DNA from: Paulinella micropora
Taxonomy: Eukaryota > Cercozoa > Imbricatea > Euglyphida > Paulinellidae
Assembly: GCA_019918135.1 (NCBI GenBank)
Contig: WBZZ01002993.1
Location: forward strand, 83,501 to 147,500
Direction of reading: 5' to 3'
Length of the DNA stretch: 64,000 nt
Shown here: in pieces, positions 1 through 8,435 of the stretch
Numbering within the stretch: position 1 is the stretch's first letter
How the letters are laid out: every line of letters starts with the position of its first letter
Translations under genes and position numbers: made by a program
The notes under the pieces: generated by a model
Database searches by the model: none
What the model was told of the DNA's origin: nothing
What the model saw: the letters and a program-made list of their open reading frames with translations, nothing else

Positions 1-635
1 CCACCGGGGAACAGCTCGCCCAGGCCGTTCGCCCCCAAGTGCACCGAGTCCAGGCTCAGCTCCTGTACCTTGGGCAAAAGAGATGTTAGCGCGGGCCGCA
101 CCAACAGCTCGTAGTCGAGGCGGCGGTCTTGTTCGTCGTAGTCGTAACCGTCGTAGAGCCGCAGGCTAACCGTGCGCAGGCCGTCGCGCCCGTGCCACAA
201 TGCCAACAGGCCCCCCGCGGCGGCCGCGTCACACGTGAGGTCCAGCTCCGTCACGCGGGTGTTGTAGTGCAGGGCCAAGCGGAGGAGCTCGAGCCTGTGC
301 GGCTGCAAACTGTCGGGGCCGGGCTGTTCCCGGCAGTACGAAAGCTTGAGTGTCGTGGTCGGCTGGTAGAGGCAGTCTGCGCGGCGCGCGCTAGCCACGT
401 GGCACGGGTCAATGTCTGCGTCGGGGTAGCACTTGGTCAGCGCCCGGCGCAGGAACAGTTGCGGCTGCACGGACGGCAAAACTCGAGACCTCCACTGCGA
501 AGAAAGGCGCAAGAGCGCCAGCTGATCCCGCAGAGTCAGCCAAGAGACCCAGTGCGAAAAGAACGCCGTAAGAGCACAGCCACCGCGCGCGGCCAGCGCT
601 TCCAAGCGGCGCCGTTTGGGAGAAGAAGAAGACAT
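1..635 (-). CDS. F-box/leucine-rich-repeat-like protein, N-terminal part (runs off window edge)
   Basis: An open frame runs from ATG at 635 to the left edge without a stop, about 211 residues. After a short Ser/Lys/Arg start, residues ~20-55 resemble an F-box: hydrophobic Leu spacing, then LRLSSQWRSRV, matching the usual 'L..vs+.Wr..v' end of the motif. From residue ~105 the sequence becomes LRR-like (LELLRLALHYNTRVTELDLT, then LRTVSLRLYDGYDYD and VQELSLDSVHLGANGLGELF). F-box proteins tether substrates to Skp1, and a Skp1 homolog lies at 31256-32063, so a role as a substrate receptor of an SCF ubiquitin ligase is a reasonable inference. The C-terminus is outside the window, so the number of LRRs is unknown. 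The F-box call rests on motif reading only. Confidence 0.6.
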   Translation of the reverse strand, partial: MSSSSPKRRRLEALAARGGCALTAFFSHWVSWLTLRDQLALLRLSSQWRSRVLPSVQPQLFLRRALTKCYPDADIDPCHVASARRADCLYQPTTTLKLSYCREQPGPDSLQPHRLELLRLALHYNTRVTELDLTCDAAAAGGLLALWHGRDGLRTVSLRLYDGYDYDEQDRRLDYELLVRPALTSLLPKVQELSLDSVHLGANGLGELFPG

Positions 636-1079
636 GCAAGGAACGTACTACCCCCCTCCCGCTCCGCTTGGGACGCTAGAAAAAAGGATCCGCCACAAAA
701 AAGGGAAGCGCTGTACAAAAAAAAAGGTACGAGAAAGAAAAGAAATTACCAAAAAGACAGAGGGACATGTTTTTACAAAAAGAGAATGAGGGAGCGGGGG
801 GGGGGGGGGGGGGCCCGCTGGCCCATCCTAGGGTGGGGGGGGGGCCCGGGGTTCCTTTTTTTTTCGCCCAACAAGTGCGCCCAACATTATGCTGTTGTTG
901 TTGTAGATTTTGTTTGGAAATCTTGGTATGGTTGGGAAGAGTATGGGGAGGGGGCCGCGTCCAGAAAGTTTTTTTAATGTAACTGGGAAAAAGGGGGGAG
1001 CGATGGCAGGGGTGGGGAGTGGTAAGGGGCGGGAATAGGAAAAGAAAATACGTGCAGTAACGTTAGCCACGGAGTTTTT
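636..1079. other. Intergenic, low-complexity
   Basis: No convincing gene. It holds A-rich stretches, a pure G tract of about 19 bases near 796-814, a second G run near 833-843, and AT-rich DNA up to the end of the polymerase gene. Open frames crossing it are low-complexity Gly/Lys runs. Confidence 0.6.
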
Positions 1080-2399
1080 TTAAGGGGACGGCGAAGCCGG
1101 CGCGGTTGAAGGCGAAACAGGCACTGTCGCAGGTGACGACGGTTGGTACGAGGGCGAAACAGGCACCGTTGTGGGTGATGACGGTTGGTACGAGGGCGAA
1201 ACAGGCACTGTTGCGGGTGACGACGGATCGTACGCTGGGGAGGAGGAGGAGGAGAAATCGTACAAGGCGGCGGCGGGGCCAGGCCTTGTCCGCTTCGTCT
1301 CGCGCAAACAATCAAAGCGCTGCTCGAGCAATTGTCTGGGGGTTTCCGCTCCGTAGCTCTCAACCTCCACCAGCCAGTCCGGCGCGGCCGCCGCGTTCAC
1401 AGGCGTCTCGACCGTGACGGCCCGGCCAGTCGTGCAGCGCAGACACGCGGTGCAGTGCCACGGCCGGGCCACTACGATCGTGCCGGTATCTTGCACGTCG
1501 AAAACTCCGGTGGGGCAGCAGGCCCACACCTCGTAGCCAACCGGGGCTGACAAACGCACCTTGGACTCCAGCCTCGGCGTGACCAGGCCCTTCTTGAAAA
1601 GCCCGTTCATGACGGCCGAGCCCTTGGCAGCCCAACATCTCAAGTGCAGCGATTCGCCCGGCAGCAGGTACGCCAGCACTGTCCTGGCCAGGCCAGGCGC
1701 CAAGATAGCCGGCCGCCCCGCGGCCGTGCGCAGTTCCTCCAGGTAGACCGGCCGCACGCCCAGCGCCGCTAGCAGCGCCTCGAGCTGTTCGTCGCAGAAC
1801 AGCCCCGCCTCGCCGCCAGACGCCAGGTCCACGTGCAGGTCGTCGTCGGGCGCCAGCGACAAGGAGCGCAGCACGCGCGCGTAAAGCTCCGGCTCGCGCT
1901 CCCGTAGCAAACGCCGCCACTCCGAGTCGTCGAGCCTCTGTGGGCGCGCGGCGTCTGACGCCGTGCGCAATTCCTCGCACGCCTGTGCGTGGCGGTTCTT
2001 GTTCTCCGCGACGAGCTCCAGCGCGACGCTGTTGCGTGTGGTAAAATGGGAGGGCAACGTCCGGTCGAGCGGCAGCACCTCCATGTCCCGCAGCCGGTCC
2101 GCGGGCACTTGGATCTGCACGTGCTTCAGTGTTTGCAAGATATCCAGGTTCCCGCAGAAACCGACGGGCTTGTCGCCGCCATCCGCACCACCGCCCCATT
2201 CCACGTACGTAATGCGGAGCGTAAACGTGTGATCCACGGCCTCTAGCAACGCTTGTGGCAGCAACATGGTCTGTACGTTCCGCAAAGCGAACAGACCGGC
2301 GTTTGGCCGCGGGGGCGGGGGCAGCTCTTGCACCACGACCTCCCGCAACGCGCGCCTGATCTCGCCCGTGCGGTACTTGTTCCAGGCCGCGTTGATCAT
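1080..2399 (-). CDS. RNA polymerase subunit Rpb3/AC40/archaeal-D-like, with CTD-like C-terminal tail
   Basis: 439 residues from the first ATG (2399); the frame upstream opens only at a TTG. The middle resembles the Rpb3/archaeal D platform: a GESLHLRCWAAKG segment in the position of the 'lrl.a.a.kG.G..HaKw.P' strand, then CPTGVFDV followed by WHCTACLRC, like the ferredoxin-type cysteine cluster region of archaeal subunit D, then VEVESYGAETPRQLLEQ, matching the 'f.vES.G...pe.il..a...L' end of the assembly domain. These subunits form the alpha-like dimer that nucleates RNA polymerase. The N-terminal half is divergent, so Rpb11-type content cannot be judged. Residues ~375-439 are an unusual Ser/Pro/Tyr tail with three 14-residue repeats (YDPSSPATVPVSPS type) resembling RNA polymerase II CTD heptads. 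The stop is TAA. The frame is unbroken, unlike many neighbours. Confidence 0.78.
   Translation of the reverse strand: MINAAWNKYRTGEIRRALREVVVQELPPPPRPNAGLFALRNVQTMLLPQALLEAVDHTFTLRITYVEWGGGADGGDKPVGFCGNLDILQTLKHVQIQVPADRLRDMEVLPLDRTLPSHFTTRNSVALELVAENKNRHAQACEELRTASDAARPQRLDDSEWRRLLREREPELYARVLRSLSLAPDDDLHVDLASGGEAGLFCDEQLEALLAALGVRPVYLEELRTAAGRPAILAPGLARTVLAYLLPGESLHLRCWAAKGSAVMNGLFKKGLVTPRLESKVRLSAPVGYEVWACCPTGVFDVQDTGTIVVARPWHCTACLRCTTGRAVTVETPVNAAAAPDWLVEVESYGAETPRQLLEQRFDCLRETKRTRPGPAAALYDFSSSSSPAYDPSSPATVPVSPSYQPSSPTTVPVSPSYQPSSPATVPVSPSTAPASPSP
1110..1236 (-). repeat. 42-bp tandem repeat encoding CTD-like motifs
   Basis: Three consecutive 42-bp units share the core GGCGAAACAGGCAC on the + strand and differ by a few third-position changes. 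On the - strand each encodes a 14-residue unit made of two heptads, Y-x-P-S-S-P-A/T and T-V-P-V-S-P-S, inside the Rpb3-like gene. Synonymous variation between units suggests selection on the peptide rather than a fresh slippage product. Confidence 0.8.
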
Positions 2400-2796
2400 A
2401 CACAAAACGACTTTTTTTTAGCTCTATTTTTTTGCGACCCCTTTTTTCTCCGTGCTCCCTTCGGCCCCCCAACCCCACCGCCGCCGCCGCCTTTTCCCCC
2501 TTTTTTGCTGCCCCTGATTTATTTCGTCCGCCCCCCCCCCCCGTTTCTCCTCTCGGTGGCCCCCCGGCGCCCTGCTTTTTTGAAATGCTTTAAGTTTGGA
2601 GGGAGGACAAGAGGAGGGAAGGGTCGGAGAGAAATCCGGCATAGCCCGCTTTTTTTTCTTCTTTGCCGCCGGCACCTTTTTTTTGTTGTTGTTAAAAAAA
2701 TTCTGTGTTTTATTGTTACTGCGTCGTCAAAATATCTGACTGGTCCAGAAACAGGTGCTGGACCCCGCCAACTTCTCGCCAGCGCCAGCGCAGCTT

Positions 2797-3438
2797 ATGG
2801 AGCCACGGCTTGCTCGCAGGCCGGGCCCGCTGTTGATGCAGTTGTCGGCCGAAGAACTCTGGATCTACAACTACTACGAGACATTCATGCTCAGGCCAGG
2901 AGCCAACGAAGATAACTTTTTAAAGTACATGCGCGCGCAGGCGGGCGAGGACGATACACACAGGTTTATGAAGATGGCCGCGGAGAGCTACAACCTCTTG
3001 CGGGGCATAACCTCGGACCGCCTGTGCGTGCTGTGCTACCGCGACGTGTCCTGCAAGTGGATAGAATTGTGCCGCCAAGGCCGGGCCCAGGCCGAGCAGG
3101 GCGTGCTACTGCAGCGATCGGTCATGGCGCAGTCCCCGACTGGTGCGTTTGAGTATTGTCACTGGGCCCTGCAGCCCCTGCCTGAATCGGTTCTGACTGG
3201 ATTTGCCAGCCGGTCCCCGAATGGCAGTTTTTGTCCGGGGTCGACACCAGCAGGCCTCTGGCTCAGCGGCTGCGAGTATGCCAGGCACTCCTTGCCTCGC
3301 TTGCAAGAAAACCAGTCCAATAACGAAACGCGCAGGTTAGAAGACTCGGTGGCCGCGTTCAGCCGCGGCAGAAACTCTAGCGGCCGGCTGATGACCTGCG
3401 CCTGCAGCGCCGCCTGCTTGCTCCCGTCCTTGCAGTAG
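2797..3438 (+). CDS. Hypothetical protein, divergent from the polymerase subunit
   Basis: 213 residues from ATG 2797; the frame extends upstream only to a GTG. The first ~130 residues look like a real globular protein (ELWIYNYYETFMLR, EDNFLKYMRAQAGEDDTHRFMKM, then LCVLCYRDVSCKWIELCRQ with four cysteines). The last ~90 residues are Ser/Asn/Gly-rich and lie antisense to the gene at 3159-3533, so the true 3' end may be earlier, with a missed indel near 3150. I recognise no family. It shares the ~400 bp upstream region with the Rpb3-like gene, which holds poly-C, poly-A and T-rich tracts and may contain both promoters. Confidence 0.5.
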   Translation: MEPRLARRPGPLLMQLSAEELWIYNYYETFMLRPGANEDNFLKYMRAQAGEDDTHRFMKMAAESYNLLRGITSDRLCVLCYRDVSCKWIELCRQGRAQAEQGVLLQRSVMAQSPTGAFEYCHWALQPLPESVLTGFASRSPNGSFCPGSTPAGLWLSGCEYARHSLPRLQENQSNNETRRLEDSVAAFSRGRNSSGRLMTCACSAACLLPSLQ

Positions 3439-3533
3439 TCAGACAACCCCTTAACCCCTCCCTGCACGTAGAGCACGGGCGCAGGGCGCAGGAGCTTGAG
3501 GTAGGTCAGCGCTAGATACTCTGGATCGCTCAT
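3159..3533 (-). CDS. Hypothetical small protein, overlaps neighbour tail to tail
   Basis: 124 residues starting at ATG 3533. The first ~80 residues look genuine (MSDPEYLALTYLKLLRPAP, then LYVQGGVKGLSDYCKDGSKQ). The final 30 overlap the end of the plus-strand gene in a convergent arrangement of ~280 bp. Only one of the two C-termini is likely to be as drawn. No family recognised. Confidence 0.45.
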   Translation of the reverse strand: MSDPEYLALTYLKLLRPAPVLYVQGGVKGLSDYCKDGSKQAALQAQVISRPLEFLPRLNAATESSNLRVSLLDWFSCKRGKECLAYSQPLSQRPAGVDPGQKLPFGDRLANPVRTDSGRGCRAQ

Positions 3534-3803
3534 GCGCGGGAGCGCAAGCAATTTTGCAGCTAGATTTTCGTCTTTTTAAAAGACCCTGGAAACACTCGTA
3601 ATCTCTCCATTATCCCCCGCGCTCCCGTAACCTTTCCCTTCCCTTTCCCCCGCCTCCGTTGCTCTTCTCTCTCTCTCTCATTTCCCTTCCCCCCCCCCCC
3701 GCCTCTTGCCCCATCTCCTTCCTCTCTTTTGCGCCTGCACCCGCGTCCTTTCCCCCCCACCCGCGCCCTCTCCCACACATTTCCGCGTCCTTTTTTTGGG
3801 GTT
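3534..3803. other. Intergenic pyrimidine-rich stretch
   Basis: Mostly C/T on the + strand, with a C run of about 12 near 3690-3700 and CT repeats around 3665-3680. No gene seen. It separates the RING gene's 3' end from the small gene to its left. Confidence 0.5.
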
Positions 3804-5363
3804 TCAAATGACAGCGTCTATGGCGGCGCGGCAGAGCGGACAGTTGACAAGCTGTGCCGCGCAACCCGCACAGATCTGGGCGTGGTCGCAGGGGATAAGC
3901 CGCACTAGCTCACCCAAGCACACCACACAAGAGTCGCACTCTCTTTGCAGCAAGGTAAGCTGGGCAGCCAATTTCACGCGCAGCTCGTCAAGCGCGGATA
4001 CCGCGGCAGCAATGCCCGCCAGGTCTCCCGCGTCGCCCCACTCCCGCGGCTGTACGGCCCTAAGCAGCCCGACGAATCTGCAGGCGTTTGTCACGGGGCC
4101 GCCCGCGTCCTGGCCTCCCCTACAAACACCGTCCTTGTAAGCCCAGTTGACCTCCTTCCGGCGTTCGAGCAGCGGGGTCGCGCCCTCGTGATGTTTGCGG
4201 TCACTAGCTATTTCCGCACGTTCCTCCGCCAGGCGCAGATAGCTCTGGTTAACATCGACGCTGAGCCGTCGCAGAAACTGCAGCAGCGGCACGGGCGAAT
4301 GGAAGCCCTTGGCATAGAAGGCCCTTTGCAGGATCGTTCGCCAGCCGTCTGGCTCCCTGAGTGCGTGGTCCCAACGCTGGAGCCAGGCGGTGGGCGCGCC
4401 CACCGTCGCCAACAGGCCCGCTACGCACAGCACCGACGGCACGGCCCTTAGCCGAAGCAACACGTCGCCGCCCTCAACGTGTAGGCACTGCACAGTGCCA
4501 GCTCCAGTAACGTCTGCGTCCGGCGCCGGTGCACGGGCCTCGGCTCGGAGAGCAAAAAGAAGTTTAGCAGCACGGGCGAACGCGCGAAGGCGGCGGCCGC
4601 GGCCCAGTTCTCGTCGGACAACCGCAGCAACTCCGACGCCTCGGCCAGCGCGGCCAGGACAACAGCGCGTTCTAGTTGCAACAGGCAGGCGTCGAGCGCA
4701 GACACAGCAGCGACAGCGCACTGGAAGTTGGGGCCCTCTCGTGCGCAAGCGCGCAGCCCCAGGAGATCTAGCACTCTGCCCAGCAGCGCCTCGAGCGGTG
4801 GGTCGGTTCGGCCGCGCCACAGAACAGTTGCGACGCCGAGCCAGCTAACGAAGCCAACAGAGCGGACCTCTGGTGCCGGCGACAGCACGACCTAGGCCAC
4901 ACGCAACGCGGCGGCGGTGCGCCGTGCGCACAACAACGACCTGATTAGATTATGCGTGCTGCGTCGCCCCGCCGCTGCTGGAGCCCTGGTGTCTGCAACA
5001 AAGACCACAACGGCCGCAGTGCCTCTGCCGACCGCTCTTCTTGCGACAGGGCACGGAACAGCGACCACCAGCTCTCACACAGCAGTTCCGTGTGAGGGGG
5101 GCCGCCCGCGCCGGAGGCACGGACCGCGAACTCTGCGCGCAGGTGTGTGAGCACTGCCCGGACGGACCCCGGGCGCTGGCGTGCCAGCGCCCCGAGCACG
5201 GGCGCGTAGGCGCCCCGGAGCCCCCCGCTCCAGCACAAGTATGACAGCGGTTGCGCACGGCCCGGTCCGCCAGCACGGCTACCCCGTCGGGGGACGTGAC
5301 GCACGCTAGCGCTTCTTCGTGCAGGCACGGCCCGTGCTGGCATTCCGTACAGACGCGGTGCAT
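3804..5363 (-). CDS. RING-finger protein, probable E3 ubiquitin ligase (frame interrupted)
   Basis: The C-terminus is a clear C3HC4 RING of the IAP/MIR type: C-V-V-C, C-D-H, C-A-G-C, then CPLC within residues CVVCLGELVRLIPCDH and CAAQLVNCPLCRAAI. Such RINGs recruit E2 enzymes. Upstream the sense continues through several frames: a start at ATG 5363 with a Cys-rich N-terminus (CTEC, CLHE, CHTC), a switch near 5225 in a G6 run, an Ala/Leu-rich helical middle, an unclear junction at 4890-4950, and another switch near 4500-4560. I treat these as one gene of about 510 residues with indels. The alternative is two genes, 4945-5363 and 3804-4888. The RING call is strong and the full gene model is not. 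It may act with the Skp1 and F-box homologs elsewhere in the window. Confidence 0.6.
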
Positions 5364-5839
5364 GCCCCCTTGTGCTAAACGTTGGCTAAAACCTCCCGTT
5401 GGGAACAAAGAAAAAGAGGTTACTTCGTCCGTCGTTTTCTCGAGGATTAAAAGCTCGGACGAATTAAAAACAAACAGTAAAGAGAAGAAGAAAGAGGTTC
5501 GGCCGGCGGGGACAAATGGAAGGGGGGGGGCCGGGGGCGAGCACCAGAAAACCTGGAAGGCCCCCGCCGAAGAAGCTTTCCTTCCACAAAGAAAGGGGTC
5601 GGACCCCTTCCCTCTCCCCCCCCCCCCCCCGCGCCCCTCAGCTGAGCAGCCCCTCCCCCGTTGCCTGCAAATGGCCCGGGGAAAGACCTTCCGCTTCGCT
5701 TGGCGCCGTCCTGTTTTCCCCTCCTCCCCCTCCCCCTCAGTCGATTGCAGCAGAATTTTATTTCTTGCTTTCTGTTCGTTTCGGCGACATTTAGCAAAAA
5801 AAAAGTAAAGAAGAAAAGAAGGCCGGGGCACTTAGCAAG
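5364..5839. other. Intergenic, poly-G/poly-C rich
   Basis: A divergent spacer between the RING gene and the kinase-like gene. It contains G runs near 5522-5530, a C run of 12 near 5618-5630, CT-rich blocks, and A-rich DNA (AAAAAAAAA near 5796) just before the next start. No gene seen. Confidence 0.5.
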
Positions 5840-6523
5840 ATGTTGTCGGAGCAGCAATTCCAAAAAGCGCTGGCAAGGGAGGCCGCCGACCTGGCCCGGA
5901 CCCGTGCAGCGAGCATCGAAAAGTTCGAGCTGGAACACAAGCTCAGGTGCAAGGCCTGCAATAAAATCCTAGAAAGGCCGAACCTGGATCTAGATAAGTT
6001 GAGATGCTCTGTCATGCGTTGGAAACCCTTTACGTTTTATACAACCCAAAAAGATCCAACCGCAGATCACTTGCTAGCTATGACCGCGGACCAACACGAC
6101 GGCGGCGTCTTGGATTTACAACTCAGGCAGGCTTTCCCCACGGGCATACCTTGCTTGCAAATGGACAAGCAGGCATTTGATAAACAGTACCAGGGTGCGA
6201 TCCGCCACGGGGCTGACGACGTTATCCTTCTCCCAACGATAGGTTTAGCCCTGAAACGCCCCACCAGGGGCCCGCCAATAAAGGAAATGCGACATGCCTC
6301 GTTGGGAAACCTAGTGGATGCTATGCAGATGCAGCACTACCTGAGCAGCAAGCACGGGCTGGCCCCCAAAGTGCACGGCTGCTTGTTTATGAGCAAGGGC
6401 GGCGCGGCCAGGGGAGCGCCAAAGGCCATAGACACCACCGCAGGTAATTATTACATCGTCATGGATTATTTCAGTGGTTCGTCCGGGAAGGTTAGGACCC
6501 TGAGCAACGTTATCGAGTGTTAA
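5840..6523 (+). CDS. Possible protein-kinase-like N-lobe fragment, otherwise unknown
   Basis: 227 residues, unbroken, from ATG 5840. An N-terminal ~60-residue segment contains a CKAC pair. Residues ~120-215 run in the order of a divergent kinase N-lobe: DDVILLPTIGLALKRP (a beta strand with a candidate Lys), a helix, HGLAPKVHGCLFM, then NYYIVMDYFSG, which looks like the gatekeeper/hinge 'yyvMdy..G'. The protein stops where the C-lobe with its catalytic HRD and DFG motifs should begin, so any catalytic role is doubtful. The gene is visibly AT-richer than those to its left and has the same composition as the family that follows 50 bp downstream. Assignment is weak. Confidence 0.4.
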   Translation: MLSEQQFQKALAREAADLARTRAASIEKFELEHKLRCKACNKILERPNLDLDKLRCSVMRWKPFTFYTTQKDPTADHLLAMTADQHDGGVLDLQLRQAFPTGIPCLQMDKQAFDKQYQGAIRHGADDVILLPTIGLALKRPTRGPPIKEMRHASLGNLVDAMQMQHYLSSKHGLAPKVHGCLFMSKGGAARGAPKAIDTTAGNYYIVMDYFSGSSGKVRTLSNVIEC

Positions 6524-6572
6524 TAGTCCCTTTGGCTGAATTCTTTTTTAAAAGGCACAAAGAAACGAAGCC

Positions 6573-7319
6573 ATGGGTACCGTACAGGGCATTGCTGCTG
6601 ACATAGAAGTAGGTGAGGTCTATTGCCTAGAGGCAGTTAATCAAGACTTTAAGAAGCAGATATTTAGCCAGACGCTGCAATTTCTGGTTAACAATATAAA
6701 TTTGCTCCGGACGAAGAAGCCCTCCGAATTAGTGCAACTATCGGAACGGATCGACCGTTTGCTCGGGAAAGAAGAAGCCGCCGGATTCTTGGCAAAGATT
6801 AAAGATTTATTTCAGAATGACAAAGCAATTTTCGAGAAACAGATCCGAAAATTGCTTGGGAATGACGAAGCGCAACAACAGATCCCGGCAGTTGCCAACA
6901 AACCAGAGGCCTGGCAAGTCGATGTGAAGAGCACGGCGGGTTCCGAGAAATGCAAAATCTGTCTCCGCGAATTCGAATTATTTGGATCACTAGACCTGCA
7001 CAACAAGTCCGAAACTGGGAAATGTAAAACCTTTGTTGCCACGAACAAAGACCGACGTTCGTTCGCGGTTTTCATTATGCAAGAACGACAAAACAGAAAA
7101 CGACATTTCGTGCTCCGAATCATCCACGTGCATGTCGAGAACAAGTTTTTGCAGAATGACGAAGACAAGTTTCATTGTTATTTATCTCTCTGGTACACCA
7201 TCAGAAAATGGATGAATCAACAGAGACGGTTGGGGGCAGGTAAAATCGTCGGCGTAAAATTTGCCTGGGACGTTGACGAAACGACACTATTTTCACTGAA
7301 GGATAGATTTTCAGGTTGA
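6573..7319 (+). CDS. Unknown family protein, intact member of three local copies
   Basis: 248 residues starting at ATG 6573, 50 bp after the preceding gene and on the same strand. The N-terminal half is predicted helical (DFKKQIFSQTLQFLVNNINLL and following). The C-terminal half carries the family signature: CKICLREFEL, then CKTFVATNKDRRSFAVF, then IIHVHVENKFLQND and LSLWYTIRKW. The same pattern occurs in the copies at 7566-8350 and 8436-9650. Function is not recognised. The gene is AT-rich relative to the rest of the window, as if acquired separately. Confidence 0.65.
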   Translation: MGTVQGIAADIEVGEVYCLEAVNQDFKKQIFSQTLQFLVNNINLLRTKKPSELVQLSERIDRLLGKEEAAGFLAKIKDLFQNDKAIFEKQIRKLLGNDEAQQQIPAVANKPEAWQVDVKSTAGSEKCKICLREFELFGSLDLHNKSETGKCKTFVATNKDRRSFAVFIMQERQNRKRHFVLRIIHVHVENKFLQNDEDKFHCYLSLWYTIRKWMNQQRRLGAGKIVGVKFAWDVDETTLFSLKDRFSG

Positions 7320-7565
7320 GATTGTATAATCTTGGCACGGGGTGAGACCAGGGAGGAGAAGCGGGGGGGGGGGGGCTCTGTTACACAGGACAAAAAACGT
7401 AGCCACTTTGGAGACTTGGGGCAGGGAGGAGCAAAAACGACAAGAATTTTGGCGGCCAGAAAACGATGTTTTGATTCCGCACACAGAAAAAAGCAGTATA
7501 AGAGTCTTCTTTGTGTAATAAACTCAAAGAAGAAGCCTGGACCCCACCCCTTCACCCAAAAAAAA

Positions 7566-8350
7566 ATGGGCAACACACCAAATACACAAGGGCAAAGAGT
7601 CCTGTGTTTGGCTAACGCGCAAAAGCAACGGTGGTTTCAGAAAATCTTAGATCGAACCGCCTGGACATTAGCTACAAATTCTGATGAGCCTGCTCAGGTC
7701 TCTGCTGATAGCGCCACAACACGGAATAACGTGCTTCCATGGCAAAAGACAATGCAAAGTGATAACTGACAAAACTCCTCGATGAATCGAGTGTTCTAAG
7801 TCAACCTCAAAAAGACTGTATCAAAAAAAAGCTCACAATTCTCCGGCTCTCCACAGCAAGGGAGAGATGGCGGGTCACGCGCGGTAGCGATCCCCGAAAT
7901 ATCAATTTACTGATTTGTTTTGAGGAACTAGAATTGTACCTACTCGAAACACAGAACGACACGCCATGTTCGACCTACATTGCAACCAACCGAGCCAGAA
8001 ATTCATTTGCGGCTTTCCAGCTTACAAGCAACAACGACAAACGATGCGTCGCAGAAATCAAGCACGTGCAACTCGACAACAGGTACCTGCAGGATGAGGG
8101 AACCGAATTCGGCGGTCTTTTGGAACTCTGGCAGTCAATTGCAGGGTGGTCTGCGCCAAAGAATCGAGTAGTTGTGGATGTCATAGCTCCGATGGTGTCG
8201 AAGGAAGTCTTAGCAAAAGCCAGACAAACGCTGCAGCCGGAGCAGGAGGTTATTCAACAATCGCCAAAAGCAACCAAACCAAAGACAAACATGAACAGGG
8301 GAAGACCCCCGCCACCTGCATTGCCCAGGAAACCCAGACCCTCCCAATAG
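7566..8350 (+). pseudogene. Degenerate second copy of the 6573 family
   Basis: The C-terminal half is open from about 7934 (TYIATNRARNSFAAFQL, IKHVQLDNRYLQDEG, LELWQSIAGW) and ends in a Lys/Pro-rich tail. The N-terminal half survives only as a short frame from ATG 7566 (RVLCLANAQKQRWFQ aligns with VYCLEAVNQDFKKQI of the intact copy) that stops at 7769. The ~150 bp between are littered with stops in all + frames. This looks like true decay, not a single indel. Confidence 0.55.
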
Positions 8351-8435
8351 CACAGAAATCTCCCCCAAAAAAACAGGCACGACCAAAAAAAACCAGGGCG
8401 CCCAAACAAATAAACAACAGATTTTTAATTAATTC

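Noticed and set aside
129-977. Long plus-strand frame opposite the F-box/LRR gene
   Set aside because: Arg/Gln-rich shadow of the minus-strand gene that runs on into poly-G and poly-A DNA.
1360-2478. 372-codon minus-strand frame overlapping the polymerase subunit
   Set aside because: Gly/Arg/Ala-rich shadow in another phase; the polymerase frame has recognisable motifs.
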